Positions 28,912 through 38,740 of a DNA stretch of 64,000 nucleotides are shown here, piece after piece. The notes under the pieces are model-generated. The model worked only from the letters and a program-made list of their open reading frames with translations. It ran no database searches and had not been told where the DNA came from. Origin of the DNA: Candidatus Vallotiella adelgis (GTDB lineage Bacteria; Pseudomonadota; Gammaproteobacteria; Burkholderiales; Burkholderiaceae). The position numbers and the translations under genes are program-made. The stretch covers positions 558,001 to 622,000 of the forward strand of contig NZ_CP047396.1 of the NCBI RefSeq assembly GCF_020541305.1, in the 5' to 3' direction. Position 1 is the first letter of the stretch. Each line of letters starts with the position of its first letter.

Positions 28912-29733
28912 CTACATCCGCTGCGTGCCCGCGCTGTTGTGTGCGCGCAGCGCAATAAGTTGTGTGCCGATTAGTTCTCCTCCAGCAAGCCGGATTAATA
29001 CATCTGGCTCCCGCCCGTTGGCGATAACTGTATCTATGCCGATATGTGCAGCACGTTTAGCAGCTAGGACCTTAGTCAGCATTCCTCCTCGGCCGAGGCT
29101 TGTGCCGGCGCCACCAGCCATTCTCTCCAACGCTGGATTGCCGGCATCGGCCTCTTGCACTAGCATCGCAGCAGGATCCCTGCGCGGATCGGCTGTATAT
29201 AAACCACACTGGTCAGTTAGGATTACTAGAACATCCCCTTCGATTAGATTTGCTACCAATGCGCCTAATGTATCGTTGTCACTAAACTTAATCTCATCTG
29301 TAGCGACAGTGTCATTCTCATTGACAATCGGTACTACACCAAGCCTGAGTAGCGTAAGCAGCGTTGAGCTTGCATTCAGGTAACGCTCTCGATCAATAAG
29401 GTCAGCGTGTGTAAGCAGGATCTGCGCTGTTCGAATTGAATACTCCGAAAATTGGCTTTCATAAACCTGTACTAATCCCATTTGGCCGACTGCGGCCGCA
29501 GCCTGCAGCTCGGCAATCTCGCGCGGACGCTGGCTCCAGCCTAGTCTCTGCATACCCTCCGCAATTGCACCAGAGCTAACCAGCACTACTTCTTTTTTCT
29601 GCTGCCGCAATGCAGCGATTTGTGCAGCCCATCGTCCGATCGCATCATGATCTAGTCCACGCCCGTTATTGGTTACCAAACTCGAGCCTACTTTCACAAC
29701 CAACCGTTGTGCACTAGTAACGATCGAACGCAT
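28912..29733 (-). CDS. proB: Glutamate 5-kinase lacking the PUA domain
   Basis: ProB phosphorylates glutamate to glutamyl 5-phosphate, the first step of proline synthesis. The 273-residue product contains the whole amino-acid-kinase domain: [56 protein letters not shown]-like [15 protein letters not shown] and [15 protein letters not shown]. It ends right after [13 protein letters not shown], where normal ProB (about 372 residues) continues into a PUA domain. The PUA coding sequence survives as a broken remnant downstream. The catalytic domain is intact, and the E. coli AAK domain is reported to work without PUA, so proline synthesis may continue with altered regulation or oligomerisation. 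Confidence 0.9.
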   Translation of the reverse strand: MRSIVTSAQRLVVKVGSSLVTNNGRGLDHDAIGRWAAQIAALRQQKKEVVLVSSGAIAEGMQRLGWSQRPREIAELQAAAAVGQMGLVQVYESQFSEYSIRTAQILLTHADLIDRERYLNASSTLLTLLRLGVVPIVNENDTVATDEIKFSDNDTLGALVANLIEGDVLVILTDQCGLYTADPRRDPAAMLVQEADAGNPALERMAGGAGTSLGRGGMLTKVLAAKRAAHIGIDTVIANGREPDVLIRLAGGELIGTQLIALRAHNSAGTQRM

Positions 29734-29885
29734 AATTCTGCTGTCCTTATATTTCCATATAATACCGTTTTTCGCGCTGACGGTAGTCGACGCGCGTCGA
29801 TCTTGAGTAGTATCTCGCTACTACAACATACTGCTGCGTTATCCTGGGACTGTACGTCGACTGCTAAGTCTGCATTATCAACGCA

Positions 29886-30920
<1,035 letters not shown>

Positions 30921-31018
30921 TTAAATGACCCCGTTTTGCTTGCACTGTTCACTACACTGGCGCACGGTTGGCGGACTGTACCGCCTCGGTGATTTTTTGG
31001 CACAAAACTTTTCTTATC

Positions 31019-31067
31019 AGCGCTAAGCAAAAGGCCTCGCGGATTGCGAGGCCTTTTGCTTAGCGCT
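31019..31067 (-). terminator. 22-bp perfect inverted repeat, bidirectional terminator between rpmA and obgE
   Basis: The arms 31019-31040 and 31046-31067 are exact reverse complements around a five-base loop. The core is GGCCTCGC/GCGAGGCC, and because the outer stem contains AAAA on one side and TTTT on the other, a GC stem followed by TTTT is formed on both strands. It most likely ends or attenuates the rplU-rpmA transcript before obgE. Confidence 0.85.
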
Positions 31068-31171
31068 CTTATATACCATACTGATAGCCTTGCTTTAGGC
31101 GATGTTACCTGGCGCATTTGGAAAGATGCCAGATATATATGCAGCTGGTTTGCGTAGCGGCTATTAAGTCA

Positions 31172-31432
31172 TCAAGTGGCCGGGACTACACTAACCATGT
31201 GCTTTTTTTCCGCACCCTTTACTGCAAAGCAAACATAGCCATTGGTTAAAGCGAACAGCGTATGATCTTTTCCGATCCCAACATTGTTTCCGGCGTGCAT
31301 TCGCGTTCCACGCTGACGCACGATAATACTACCGGCATTGATTGTCTGGCCACCGAATACCTTGACGCCGAGACGCTTGCTTTCGGAATCGCGGCCGTTC
31401 CTAGAAGAACCACCCGCTTTTTTATGTGCCAT
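31172..31432 (-). CDS. rpmA: 50S ribosomal protein L27
   Basis: L27 is a large-subunit protein whose N terminus reaches the peptidyl transferase centre. The 86-residue product starts [19 protein letters not shown] and continues [23 protein letters not shown], the invariant family start and core. It lies 16 bases after rplU in a two-gene operon. Confidence 0.97.
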   Translation of the reverse strand: MAHKKAGGSSRNGRDSESKRLGVKVFGGQTINAGSIIVRQRGTRMHAGNNVGIGKDHTLFALTNGYVCFAVKGAEKKHMVSVVPAT

Positions 31433-31448
31433 CGTCGCTCCTTGGATG

Positions 31449-31760
31449 TTATGCGTTTATTGCATCGACGCGCAATTCAGTATAACTCTGGCGGTGTCCG
31501 CTATGCTTCTGATAATGCTTACGGCGACGCATCTTGAAAATCTTCACCTTCGTATTTCGGCTATGCGCTACTATAGTAGCCTTAACAGACGCTCCACTCA
31601 CTAGCGGCGTACCGAACTGAATCGATTCACCCTCGCCTACGGCAAGTATTTGGTTGAGCGTGATTACAGCGCCAATGTCTGCCGGTATCTGTTCTACTTT
31701 CAGTTTTTCACCGGCAGCGACCTTGTACTGTTTTCCACCGGTTTTTATAACCGCGTACAT
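31449..31760 (-). CDS. rplU: 50S ribosomal protein L21
   Basis: L21 binds 23S rRNA in the large subunit. The 103-residue product begins [22 protein letters not shown] and ends with the basic tail [23 protein letters not shown], both typical of the family. It is the first gene of the rplU-rpmA operon; its roughly 270-base leader carries a hairpin at 31835-31860 and the divergent neighbour is the dead ispB. Confidence 0.97.
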   Translation of the reverse strand: MYAVIKTGGKQYKVAAGEKLKVEQIPADIGAVITLNQILAVGEGESIQFGTPLVSGASVKATIVAHSRNTKVKIFKMRRRKHYQKHSGHRQSYTELRVDAINA

Positions 31761-31834
31761 TGTTGAGCCTCACTTGACAAGTAGCTCGGATTCGAACCAC
31801 TTTATTCATTTTAAATGCGCATTTTGCACTTTGT

Positions 31835-31860
31835 GTATCTATGCGAAATCGCACAGATAC
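31835..31860 (-). promoter_or_regulatory. Hairpin in the rplU leader
   Basis: On the minus strand GTATCTGTGCG and CGCATAGATAC flank the loop ATTT and form an 11-bp stem with one G-U pair, ending 74 bases before the rplU start codon. It may be an RNA structure in the leader, possibly an autoregulatory site, or the relic of a terminator. No T run follows. Confidence 0.4.
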
Positions 31861-32033
31861 GACTGACTATATAGGGATTTTTAGGACAGGTCAAAACCTG
31901 ATGTAGATCGGGGGAGGCGCACAATAGTGGAGACGCCATCTGCTTATCTAAACGCGCTGTACTTAAGATACCCTTGATAGTCTCAGTCTCTTATATAAGA
32001 CTGTTTTTACCTTATTTTTTGAGGTCCATATTG

Positions 32034-33010
32034 TTAACACCGTTCGCAACCGCTACACTAGCGTCTATTGCTGACGACATGTAGAAAGTGAATCATGTCA
32101 TCCGCATATAGATCGTGTCGGACATCATCTCAATTAATAAGATTGCCGAATACATCATCGGTGCAGGCAGAAAGCAACTGCGTCCTTCCCTGCTATTGCT
32201 AGTAGCAAATGTACTAGAGAGCCTGCAGAGGCTACCGGCATACGCTCGCTAGCGGGCAGTAATTGAGCTCATCCATACAGCGACACTGCTCCATGATGAT
32301 GTGGTAGATAATCACGGTTTCGGCAAAGCAAAAAACTGTCAAACGCTGTTTAGCAACGCCGCTAGCGGTGCTAGCGGCGGCGATTTTCTATATTCACGTG
32401 CGTTCCAGATACAAATTCAGATGATGGTCGCGTTCGATAACTGATGTAGAATGCAGATTCTAGCGGACGCTACTAACGTAATCGCAGAAAGCGAAGTATT
32501 GCAGTGATTTCATATGCATGAACTAGATTTAGATCATGCATGCTATATTCGAGTAATCTGTTACAAAACAGCTAAGTTGTTCGAGGCAGTAGCCTGGTTA
32601 GGTGCCGTTATCACTGGCGCACCACTTCTAATAGAATCTTCTGCCAGCGAGTTTGGCCGTACAATTGGCACCGCTTTCTAGATCGTAGGCGATCTGGCAT
32701 AGGTACACCCGAATCAATGGGTAAGAATGCCGGTGACGACTTACGCGAAGAAAAGCCGACTCTACCGCTTATTTATTTGATGCAGCCCGGGTACCACTGA
32801 GCAGGCACAACTAGCCAGAGATGCTATTCAGCATGGCTAAGCTGACCACTTCGACACGCTTGTAATGCTATTATGAATCTGGTGTATTCGCCTATACACT
32901 GCGCTGTGCTTAAGAAAAGATACAGGCTGCGGCACACGCTATTTTTTCATTTCTAGATTTCAGATTTAGGAATCACTGCTAAGATTTTGCTCTTACACGG
33001 CTGCGCAGCG
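32034..33010 (+). pseudogene. ispB: Octaprenyl diphosphate synthase remnant
   Basis: IspB makes the polyprenyl tail of ubiquinone. The whole length of the gene can still be followed: IAEYIIGAGRKQLRPSLLLLVAN, IHTATLLHDDVVD (the first Asp-rich motif), GGDFLYSRAFQ, YKTAKLFEAVAWLGAVITGA, FGRTIGTAF, then after a frameshift MGKNAGDDLREEKPTLPLIY. At least five in-frame stops (first within 60 bases of the readable start) and frameshifts break it, and the second DDxxD motif is destroyed (IVGDLA then a stop). Its position between rplU and tRNA-Pro is the Burkholderia one. It cannot make a functional protein. Confidence 0.92.
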
Positions 33011-33050
33011 GTCTTGAAATAAAAAATGCCCATCCAATCTATCCAAAATT

Positions 33051-33127
33051 CGGGGTGTAGCTTAGTTTGGTAGAGCGCTACGTTCGGGACGTAGAAACCG
33101 GAGGTTCAAATCCTTCCACTCCGACCA
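33051..33127 (+). tRNA. tRNA-Pro (anticodon CGG)
   Basis: A complete cloverleaf of 77 bases including an encoded CCA end. The acceptor stem CGGGGTG pairs with CACTCCG (one G-U pair), the D arm is GCTT/GAGC, the anticodon stem CTACG/CGTAG encloses TTCGGGA with CGG at 33085-33087, and the T arm contains GGTTCAAATCC. CGG reads the CCG proline codon. It follows the dead ispB directly, as in Burkholderia, and appears intact. Confidence 0.95.
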
Positions 33128-33779
33128 TAATATAATCAGTGTTTTATTAATAAAAATTTACATCTAGTTGCACCAACGTAGCTTCTACTAATTTCTAGTA
33201 GAAAGATATACCTTCTTCGCTGAAGCTTGCGCAGCGGGAAGCTTTATTTCAGCAACCTAAGATCAAAACTAATATTCTGCATCTTTGCAATGACGCTAGA
33301 GCATCAAACGACTGATAAATACAATTACTTGCGCGCAAAATACAAAATACCTCACTTAATTTTTCCTCTACCTCATCAGTGAAAGCGTACTGAGATGCGC
33401 ACGAGAAGGGTTCTCGCCTAGAGAGCCTGGAGACTTTCAAACCCGACTGCTTAGAAGTACGCAGCCACCCCACCCCTAAAAAAGCACAGGACTACTCCGC
33501 AGCTGCAAGCACTAACGGCGCTTCTACTCCTGAAAAGAGTATAATAATGGTTGGTCTATAGATACAACCTCAGCTGGTAATACAAATTACACCATGACGC
33601 TATGCTTGATCAGTCTCTACCTACCCCCCTCCACCATTCGGGGGAATGAAATAAAATTTTGGACTTGTGCCCCTGGATCGTGGCACCATATTGCCCTACC
33701 CAGTTCTTATATAAACGTTCACGCGACACCCTGATATAGTTGATCTCATTATCCCGTAGCCGGCGTTCGGCTTCTTCAC
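33128..33779. other. Spacer between tRNA-Pro and the CorC-like gene
   Basis: About 650 bases with no recognised gene. Two open frames on the minus strand (33249-33473 and 33610-33804) look basic and have no family motif; the second runs into the start of the next gene, so it is probably a shadow or relic. No copy of the tRNA 3' end was seen that would mark an integrated element. Confidence 0.45.
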
Positions 33780-35093
33780 GTGGAAACTCTCCCTCTTTTA
33801 GCACAAATTAGCGCCGTAGTTATTCTACTACTCACGTCAGGCTTCTTTTCGATGCTAGGAACTGCTGTGATGGGATTAAATAACTATCGGCTACATGATC
33901 TAGCAGATAAGGGTGTACTAAGCTCAAAAACGATGCAGCGCTTACTGTTGCATACCGACCAGTTGCTATCCGTCGTTCTGATCGTCAATTATCTTCTAAA
34001 TGTCACTATACCGGTGATTGCGACGTCAATCGTGCTGAATGCGCTTGGCAATCATAGCCTAGTGCTATTGATTACTATTGGGAGTGTTACACTGCTAATT
34101 TTTGTATTCGCTGAAATCACGCCGAAAATCATTGGAACAGCCTATTCTGAAAAAATCGCGTTGCTAGCTAGCCTCATTATTAAACCACTGGTTACTGGTT
34201 CCCGGCCTCTGATCTGGCTCATCAACACTCTAACTAACAGCATCTTATACATACTGCGTATTAACACGAAAAGCGGAAGTGATCTGCACTTGTCTAACGA
34301 CGAGTGGCGTAGACTTGTACTAGAATCGAGTAGTTGTATTTCAAGTAAGCGCCGCAGAATTCTGCTGAATCTGTTCGGCCTAGATAGCATCTCAGTTGAT
34401 GATGTTATGATCCCACGACGCCAAATCGAAGCTTTAGACTTCGATATGCCGTTCGACTACTTAGTCCGGCAGTTAGAAACCTGTCATCATAATAAGTTGC
34501 TTCTCTATCAGGGAGATATTGACCGTGTGCTTGGCATGCTCCATGTACGAAAAACCCTAGCTGCACTACACAACCAAGCCTTTGAGCGCGAGAAGCTCCG
34601 CGAGTTACTCGCGGATCCATATTTTGTTCCTAGTGGAACTCCGGTGTTCCAGCAGTTACAGTTCTTCCAGAAAAACCAGCACCGCATGGCGCTAGTCGTC
34701 AACGAATATGGAGAAGTCCAGGGACTTGTAACACCGGAGGATATTATCGAGGAGCTAATTGGTGAGTTGACAACGAGACTGCCATCTACAGCAAATAGTG
34801 TATCAAACGGATGGAATGCACAAGGAGAATGTATCGTTTCTGGCAGCATTCCGTTGCGGGAGCTAAATCGTCGGCTTAATCTAAGGTTGCCACTCGATGG
34901 CCCAAAGACATTGAATGGACTCATACTAGAACGCTTAGAAGCAATCCCAGAAGGCGATGTAGGTCTGATGATCAGCAACACACGTATGCAGGTCATGCAG
35001 ATTAATAATCAAGCTATCCGTACTGTGAAACTATTCCGGACTACGCAGTTGGATACTGCACAGCCCACTGTAGCAGAACAGTCGAATACCTAG
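33780..35093 (+). CDS. HlyC/CorC (CNNM-type) membrane protein with CBS domains
   Basis: A 437-residue inner-membrane protein of the DUF21-CBS-CorC_HlyC family, members of which are linked to magnesium or cobalt efflux. The first about 190 residues form the DUF21 domain with several hydrophobic helices (ISAVVILLLTSGFFSMLGTAV, FVFAEITPKIIGTAYSEK). The paired CBS domains follow from VDDVMIPRRQIEALD to EYGEVQGLVTPEDIIEELIGE, then the C-terminal CorC_HlyC domain (GECIVSGSIPLRELNRRL). The start is GTG 33780; no strong ribosome binding site is seen. In Burkholderia a homologue lies between tRNA-Pro and the pilus genes. The transported ion cannot be told. Confidence 0.88.
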   Translation: METLPLLAQISAVVILLLTSGFFSMLGTAVMGLNNYRLHDLADKGVLSSKTMQRLLLHTDQLLSVVLIVNYLLNVTIPVIATSIVLNALGNHSLVLLITIGSVTLLIFVFAEITPKIIGTAYSEKIALLASLIIKPLVTGSRPLIWLINTLTNSILYILRINTKSGSDLHLSNDEWRRLVLESSSCISSKRRRILLNLFGLDSISVDDVMIPRRQIEALDFDMPFDYLVRQLETCHHNKLLLYQGDIDRVLGMLHVRKTLAALHNQAFEREKLRELLADPYFVPSGTPVFQQLQFFQKNQHRMALVVNEYGEVQGLVTPEDIIEELIGELTTRLPSTANSVSNGWNAQGECIVSGSIPLRELNRRLNLRLPLDGPKTLNGLILERLEAIPEGDVGLMISNTRMQVMQINNQAIRTVKLFRTTQLDTAQPTVAEQSNT

Positions 35094-35532
35094 GCTTGCT
35101 GATTCTTATAATTAGACGATTTGTCATTTATTCTCTGCCTAAATAATGCGAAAATGCTACGACCGAGCAAGATTCACGTATCCATCACTTTTGTTGCGAG
35201 CGAATCACTCAAATAGTTCAGCACATGTTGCCCCTGATAGTGGTACACCCACTTGACAATCAGATATTTTCATTTCATGGAGCTGACTCACTCCGCAGCA
35301 CATACTAGTTGTCAGTATGCTAATCTATTGCTCTCCAGTACGGCCTCATTCTACTTATAAATAATTGATAAAAGTTAGTATATGCCGTGCCTCGAATATT
35401 TATATTGAGCTAAGCTCCGACATTAATCACAGATTAAAGTACATACATCGTTAGATATCCACTGGACTGAGCAATCGACAGGGATAACCAATTAGCGTCG
35501 CTTTACCTAGTTCTAAGTCCGGTGAATTCCGC

Positions 35533-35560
35533 GCGTTGATGCTTCTGCGTTGATGCTTCT
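35533..35560. repeat. Tandem duplication of 14 bases
   Basis: GCGTTGATGCTTCT occurs twice without a gap (35533-35546 and 35547-35560), followed by two further matching bases. It looks like a recent slippage product in non-coding DNA. Confidence 0.8.
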
Positions 35561-35930
35561 GCCCCATAAGCTGAATCTGATAAGGTTAGATCTTAATGTT
35601 ACTGAGCTATTGGGTCTGTACGCTATCCTCGGTACAGCATACCTGGTGAAACCAACATATAGGCACTATAGCAAGACGCTAACACTTTATATATAGCGGC
35701 TGAGGATTTATCTAAGATCGAGATTACCTAGAATAAACTAGGTATAGAGAAACGAGCAGATAGATATAAGTTTAGCTTTGATACTACGCACGTTGCTGTA
35801 GTAAAACTTAGGTGTAATTATGGCATCTGTGTACTATATAGTGGGCAGCAGTACTTAATCCTTTCATACCAAAATAGTAGATAGTAGCATTATACTTCGC
35901 GTTTCGACCTGTCGTTACACCCCCCCTCTA

Positions 35931-35988
35931 GGCAGTCACGTACCCAGTATGGGAATACTAGTATAAACATACTGGGTACGTGACTGCC
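35931..35988. repeat. 20-bp perfect inverted repeat, 18-base loop
   Basis: The arm at 35931-35950 (starting GGCAGTCACG) is the exact reverse complement of 35969-35988. The loop contains the palindrome ATACTAGTAT, so the whole element could fold as a long hairpin. No T run follows on either strand and no intact gene is near. A match this long is not expected by chance. Confidence 0.85.
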
Positions 35989-36434
35989 ATGAAAGAATAT
36001 CGCTCCAGAGGTTATTGCAGAAAAAATCAATACGCATGCAATAAAAGCTGGATGCCGTCCCCTATTAAAGCTTTTTCGCTTTCTCGGCCACCTATGTGCC
36101 TTACGACGATTGGGGCAGCCGATAGGCAACTGACGGTAAACGCCGTCGAGAAACGTGCTGCGATAGCTTGACGAAGGCTTCGCTCAACTTGCGGATACCA
36201 CCTAGGACTGAGTGACTATATACCGTACCCGGTATCCGGCTACGAAACATTTTTACTAATATCGTTCGTAAATTCTCAGACCTACGCGGAACGTAGTCCG
36301 CTGTCCGGGCATATACCAATGCATATTTCGGCAATAATCCTGGAAGCATAGGAAACAGAGCAATGTTAGCATTCCTTGACCAATATGTTGAATGTCTTAA
36401 GAATGCCTAAATGGCATCAATAGTAATACTACAA

Positions 36435-36459
36435 TAGATACTATGTGTCATAGTATCTA
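36435..36459. repeat. 11-bp hairpin with three-base loop
   Basis: TAGATACTATG and CATAGTATCTA flank TGT inside the decayed pilC region. There is no T run, so a terminator role is unlikely. Confidence 0.55.
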
Positions 36460-36620
36460 GCATACATAACACCACTCAGCCGAGTGTCACGCACACAGCG
36501 GCTGTCTATTGAATATCATGGCCTATAATAATCGCGCTCACAAAATAAGCTAGCACGGCCGGAATCACACTAGCTGATATTGGTACCTAGGATGATTGGC
36601 TTATAGCGAAACGAATGGGT

Positions 36621-36730
36621 TTGCTCGAACCACTATCCGCACTGATTATTATTATCAGTTAGGTGCACTGATTATCATGTTTATAGCTTCTATATCTCTG
36701 CCTGTTATCGAAATGAGCAGCGTATTGTAA
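36621..36730 (+). pseudogene. pilC: 3' end of a pilC-like type IV pilus assembly gene
   Basis: PilC is the inner-membrane platform protein of type IV pili. The + strand reads LLEPLSALIIIIS, then after a one-base frame change LGALIIMFIASISLPVIEMSSVL and a stop at 36728-36730. This matches the conserved C terminus of PilC/GspF (LLEPLLIVVLG ... LPIFEMSSVV type). It ends directly before pilD, the usual gene order. Upstream parts are not readable. Confidence 0.7.
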
Positions 36731-36776
36731 TTACAATTAGGTGGCATCGCGTATCGTCCGCTCGTTAGCTACCGAC

Positions 36777-37766
36777 ATGCATTCATTTTTGATCATTGCC
36801 CTACATAGCCTCAGCCGCTGGATCACTAGCTGTGCCGACGTCTTTTCGGTGTTGCCGATTGCTTTGCAGTATGCTTGTGCCTGCATGATTGGATTGATCA
36901 TGAGTAATGTCTTGACTGTCATCATATATCGCATTCCGCTGATGCTAAAACACACATGGCAACAAGAGTTGGCCGAATACACGAAGCAGTCTGCATTGCG
37001 ACGCATAGAGGATGATAAATACGATGCTTCATCAAATCCAGCTGATAAGCAAAAGCCTGGTTCATTAGAACAGATAGATTCGCTATCTTGCTGCAACCTA
37101 TGGATGTTGAATTCACCCTGTACTGTATGCGAACATAAACTGCGCTTATATAAAAGCATTCCGTTATTGAACTTTTGTACATGGCAAGGCCGATGCTTAA
37201 CATGCGGCAGATCTATTGATTGGTGTCATCTGTTCATGATACTAACCTGTCCAGTACTTGCGGCACTCTCGCTTAAAGCATTCGGCTATACGCTAACAGC
37301 ACTTATTGCTTTTGCGTTTTGCGCGGCGATACTTGGAATGAGCGCTATCGATCTGGAAACTAAACTGCTACCCGATGCGCTAACGTTGCCGCTACTTTGG
37401 GCGGGACTGCTGATTAATCTACATTCGGTATTCGTGCCACTGGATGCAGCTGTGATCGGTGCGGTGACTGGATATATCTCACTCTGGACCGTCTGCTGGC
37501 TGTTCAAGCTTGTATGCGGCGGCGTGGAGGGTATTGGCTACGGTGACTTCAAGTTATTTTCTGCAATTGGCGCATGGCTTGGCTGGAACTCGCTATTACA
37601 AGTAATACTTATTGCTTCAGTATGTGGTTTAATTGTCGGCCTTAGTGCTACGCTCGCTAAGCGAATGCGCCTAACTGAGCCGTTACCGTTTGGTCCGTTT
37701 TTAGGAGTAGCAGCAGTGCTTACACTATTTTGCGGTACGCCGCTTTATCGGCTGCTAGGGGGTTAA
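36777..37766 (+). CDS. pilD: Type IV prepilin peptidase / methyltransferase
   Basis: PilD cleaves the leader of prepilins and type II secretion pseudopilins and N-methylates the new end, in the inner membrane. Both catalytic aspartates are kept: one in SAIDLETKLLPDALTLP and one in EGIGYGDFKLFSAIGAWLG (GxGD protease signature). The cytoplasmic loop retains four cysteines (CTVC ... CLTC) of the zinc-binding type. Six or more hydrophobic segments are visible. The ATG at 36777 gives 329 residues; a GTG at 36741 would add 12. The methylase-loop sequence (MSNVLTVIIYRIP) deviates from the usual GSFLNVVIxRLP. coaE starts two bases after its stop. The neighbouring pilC is dead. Confidence 0.88.
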   Translation: MHSFLIIALHSLSRWITSCADVFSVLPIALQYACACMIGLIMSNVLTVIIYRIPLMLKHTWQQELAEYTKQSALRRIEDDKYDASSNPADKQKPGSLEQIDSLSCCNLWMLNSPCTVCEHKLRLYKSIPLLNFCTWQGRCLTCGRSIDWCHLFMILTCPVLAALSLKAFGYTLTALIAFAFCAAILGMSAIDLETKLLPDALTLPLLWAGLLINLHSVFVPLDAAVIGAVTGYISLWTVCWLFKLVCGGVEGIGYGDFKLFSAIGAWLGWNSLLQVILIASVCGLIVGLSATLAKRMRLTEPLPFGPFLGVAAVLTLFCGTPLYRLLGG

Positions 37767-37768
37767 TA

Positions 37769-38377
37769 ATGTTCAAAGTTGGGCTTACAGGTGGCATTGG
37801 TAGTGGTAAGACGGTAATTACCAATGCTTTTTCCGCCCATGGCATCCCTATTATAGATACTGATCTTATTGCGCATCGCGTCACTGCGTCAGGCGGTGCG
37901 GCAATACCTAGTATCCGGACGCAGTTTGGGGCAACTTTCATCACCGCAGAAGGTGCACTGAACCGCAATCGGATGCGTGAATTAGTGTTTAATAATATGC
38001 AAGCGAAACAACAGCTTGAGGCGAGCATGCAACCGCTAATTCGAATTGAAACGGATCGTGCAATTCAAACGGCAAGTGGTCCATATGTAGTCTGTGTTGT
38101 GCCGTTACTGGTTGAAGTAAGCGATTGGCTCAAACGTATCGATCGCTTACTTGTAGTAGATTGTACGGTTCAGACACAGGTTAAGCGTGTTATGCGTCGC
38201 AATGGCTTTACGCCTCAGCAGGTACAGGCTATTATTGCATGTCAGGCTACCCGGCAGACGCGTCTTGCGGCCGCAGATGACATCCTCCTCAATGAGACCG
38301 ATACTATCGAGTTGCTCCTGCCAAAAATTTCTCTACTACATAAGCTCTATTTATACTTAGCACGCACTAGCGCGTGA
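37769..38377 (+). CDS. coaE: Dephospho-CoA kinase
   Basis: CoaE phosphorylates dephospho-CoA to coenzyme A. The 202-residue product starts MFKVGLTGGIGSGKTVIT with the P-loop at residues 8-15, then the DTDLIAHRVTA motif, VVPLLVEVSDW and RVMRRNGFTPQQVQAII. The ATG two bases after the pilD stop is chosen, although the frame is open from 37730 inside pilD. In Burkholderia zapD and yacG follow; here only 195 bases separate coaE from the yacG remnant, so zapD (about 750 bases) has been deleted. Confidence 0.95.
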   Translation: MFKVGLTGGIGSGKTVITNAFSAHGIPIIDTDLIAHRVTASGGAAIPSIRTQFGATFITAEGALNRNRMRELVFNNMQAKQQLEASMQPLIRIETDRAIQTASGPYVVCVVPLLVEVSDWLKRIDRLLVVDCTVQTQVKRVMRRNGFTPQQVQAIIACQATRQTRLAAADDILLNETDTIELLLPKISLLHKLYLYLARTSA

Positions 38378-38572
38378 TCTTACGCAAATTCAAAGAAAAA
38401 CATAGCGGCATCAGATTAATAATAAATACCTAGCTAACATTTGCATACCAGCGCTATCATTCCAAGTAAAATCTGCTGTTTTAGTCTTTGTATTAGTTAT
38501 GCATAGCAGTACAGGTATACAAACCGTGTTACGTCTTGCTACTATAAAGTGCATATAGCTCCTAATGATATG

Positions 38573-38740
38573 ATGACTGTTGTTTACTGCCCGACTTGCG
38601 GCAAAAAGTCGAATGGAAGCCTGTAAGTTGGTTCCGACTTTTTTTGCTCATCTCGCTGCAAGCAAATTGATCTCGGTGAATAGGCAACCGGAAAATACGC
38701 AATCGATAGCAATAACTGCCCAGCTGATAATGCCTCATAA
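38573..38740 (+). pseudogene. yacG: YacG zinc-ribbon gyrase inhibitor remnant
   Basis: YacG binds zinc through four cysteines and inhibits DNA gyrase. The remnant reads MTVVYCPTCGKK, then in a second frame VEWKPVSWFRLF, then back in the first frame CSSRCKQIDLGE, a stop, and ATGKYAIDSNNC. All four cysteines are still encoded. The two frame changes fall in an A5 and a T7 run, one base short and one base long, and a TAG replaces the conserved Trp codon after LGE. Confidence 0.9.

Larger units (their letters stand above)
35094..36620. other. 1.5-kb decayed region of former pilus genes
   Basis: No intact gene. By position this is where pilB (assembly ATPase) and most of pilC lay in Burkholderia. 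No Walker motifs of PilB can be found, but the 3' end of pilC is readable just to the right. The stretch contains a 14-base tandem duplication, a 20-bp inverted repeat and an 11-bp hairpin, listed separately. Confidence 0.5.

Noticed and set aside
31775-31800. GGATTCGAACC on the + strand looks like the T arm of a minus-strand tRNA upstream of rplU
   Set aside because: The bases flanking the loop do not pair into a T stem, and no acceptor, D or anticodon arm can be found around it.
31761-33127. Possible integrated element at tRNA-Pro
   Set aside because: No integrase, no duplicated tRNA 3' end and no foreign genes are visible; the neighbouring DNA is the native ispB remnant.
33610-33804. 64-codon minus-strand ORF with a basic, partly helical product
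   Set aside because: It overlaps the start of the CorC-like gene, has no recognised domain and no ribosome binding site; too weak to annotate.
36741-37203. Several long minus-strand ORFs opposite pilD and other genes
   Set aside because: They mirror the real coding strand, lack motifs and ribosome binding sites, and are shadows of the annotated genes.
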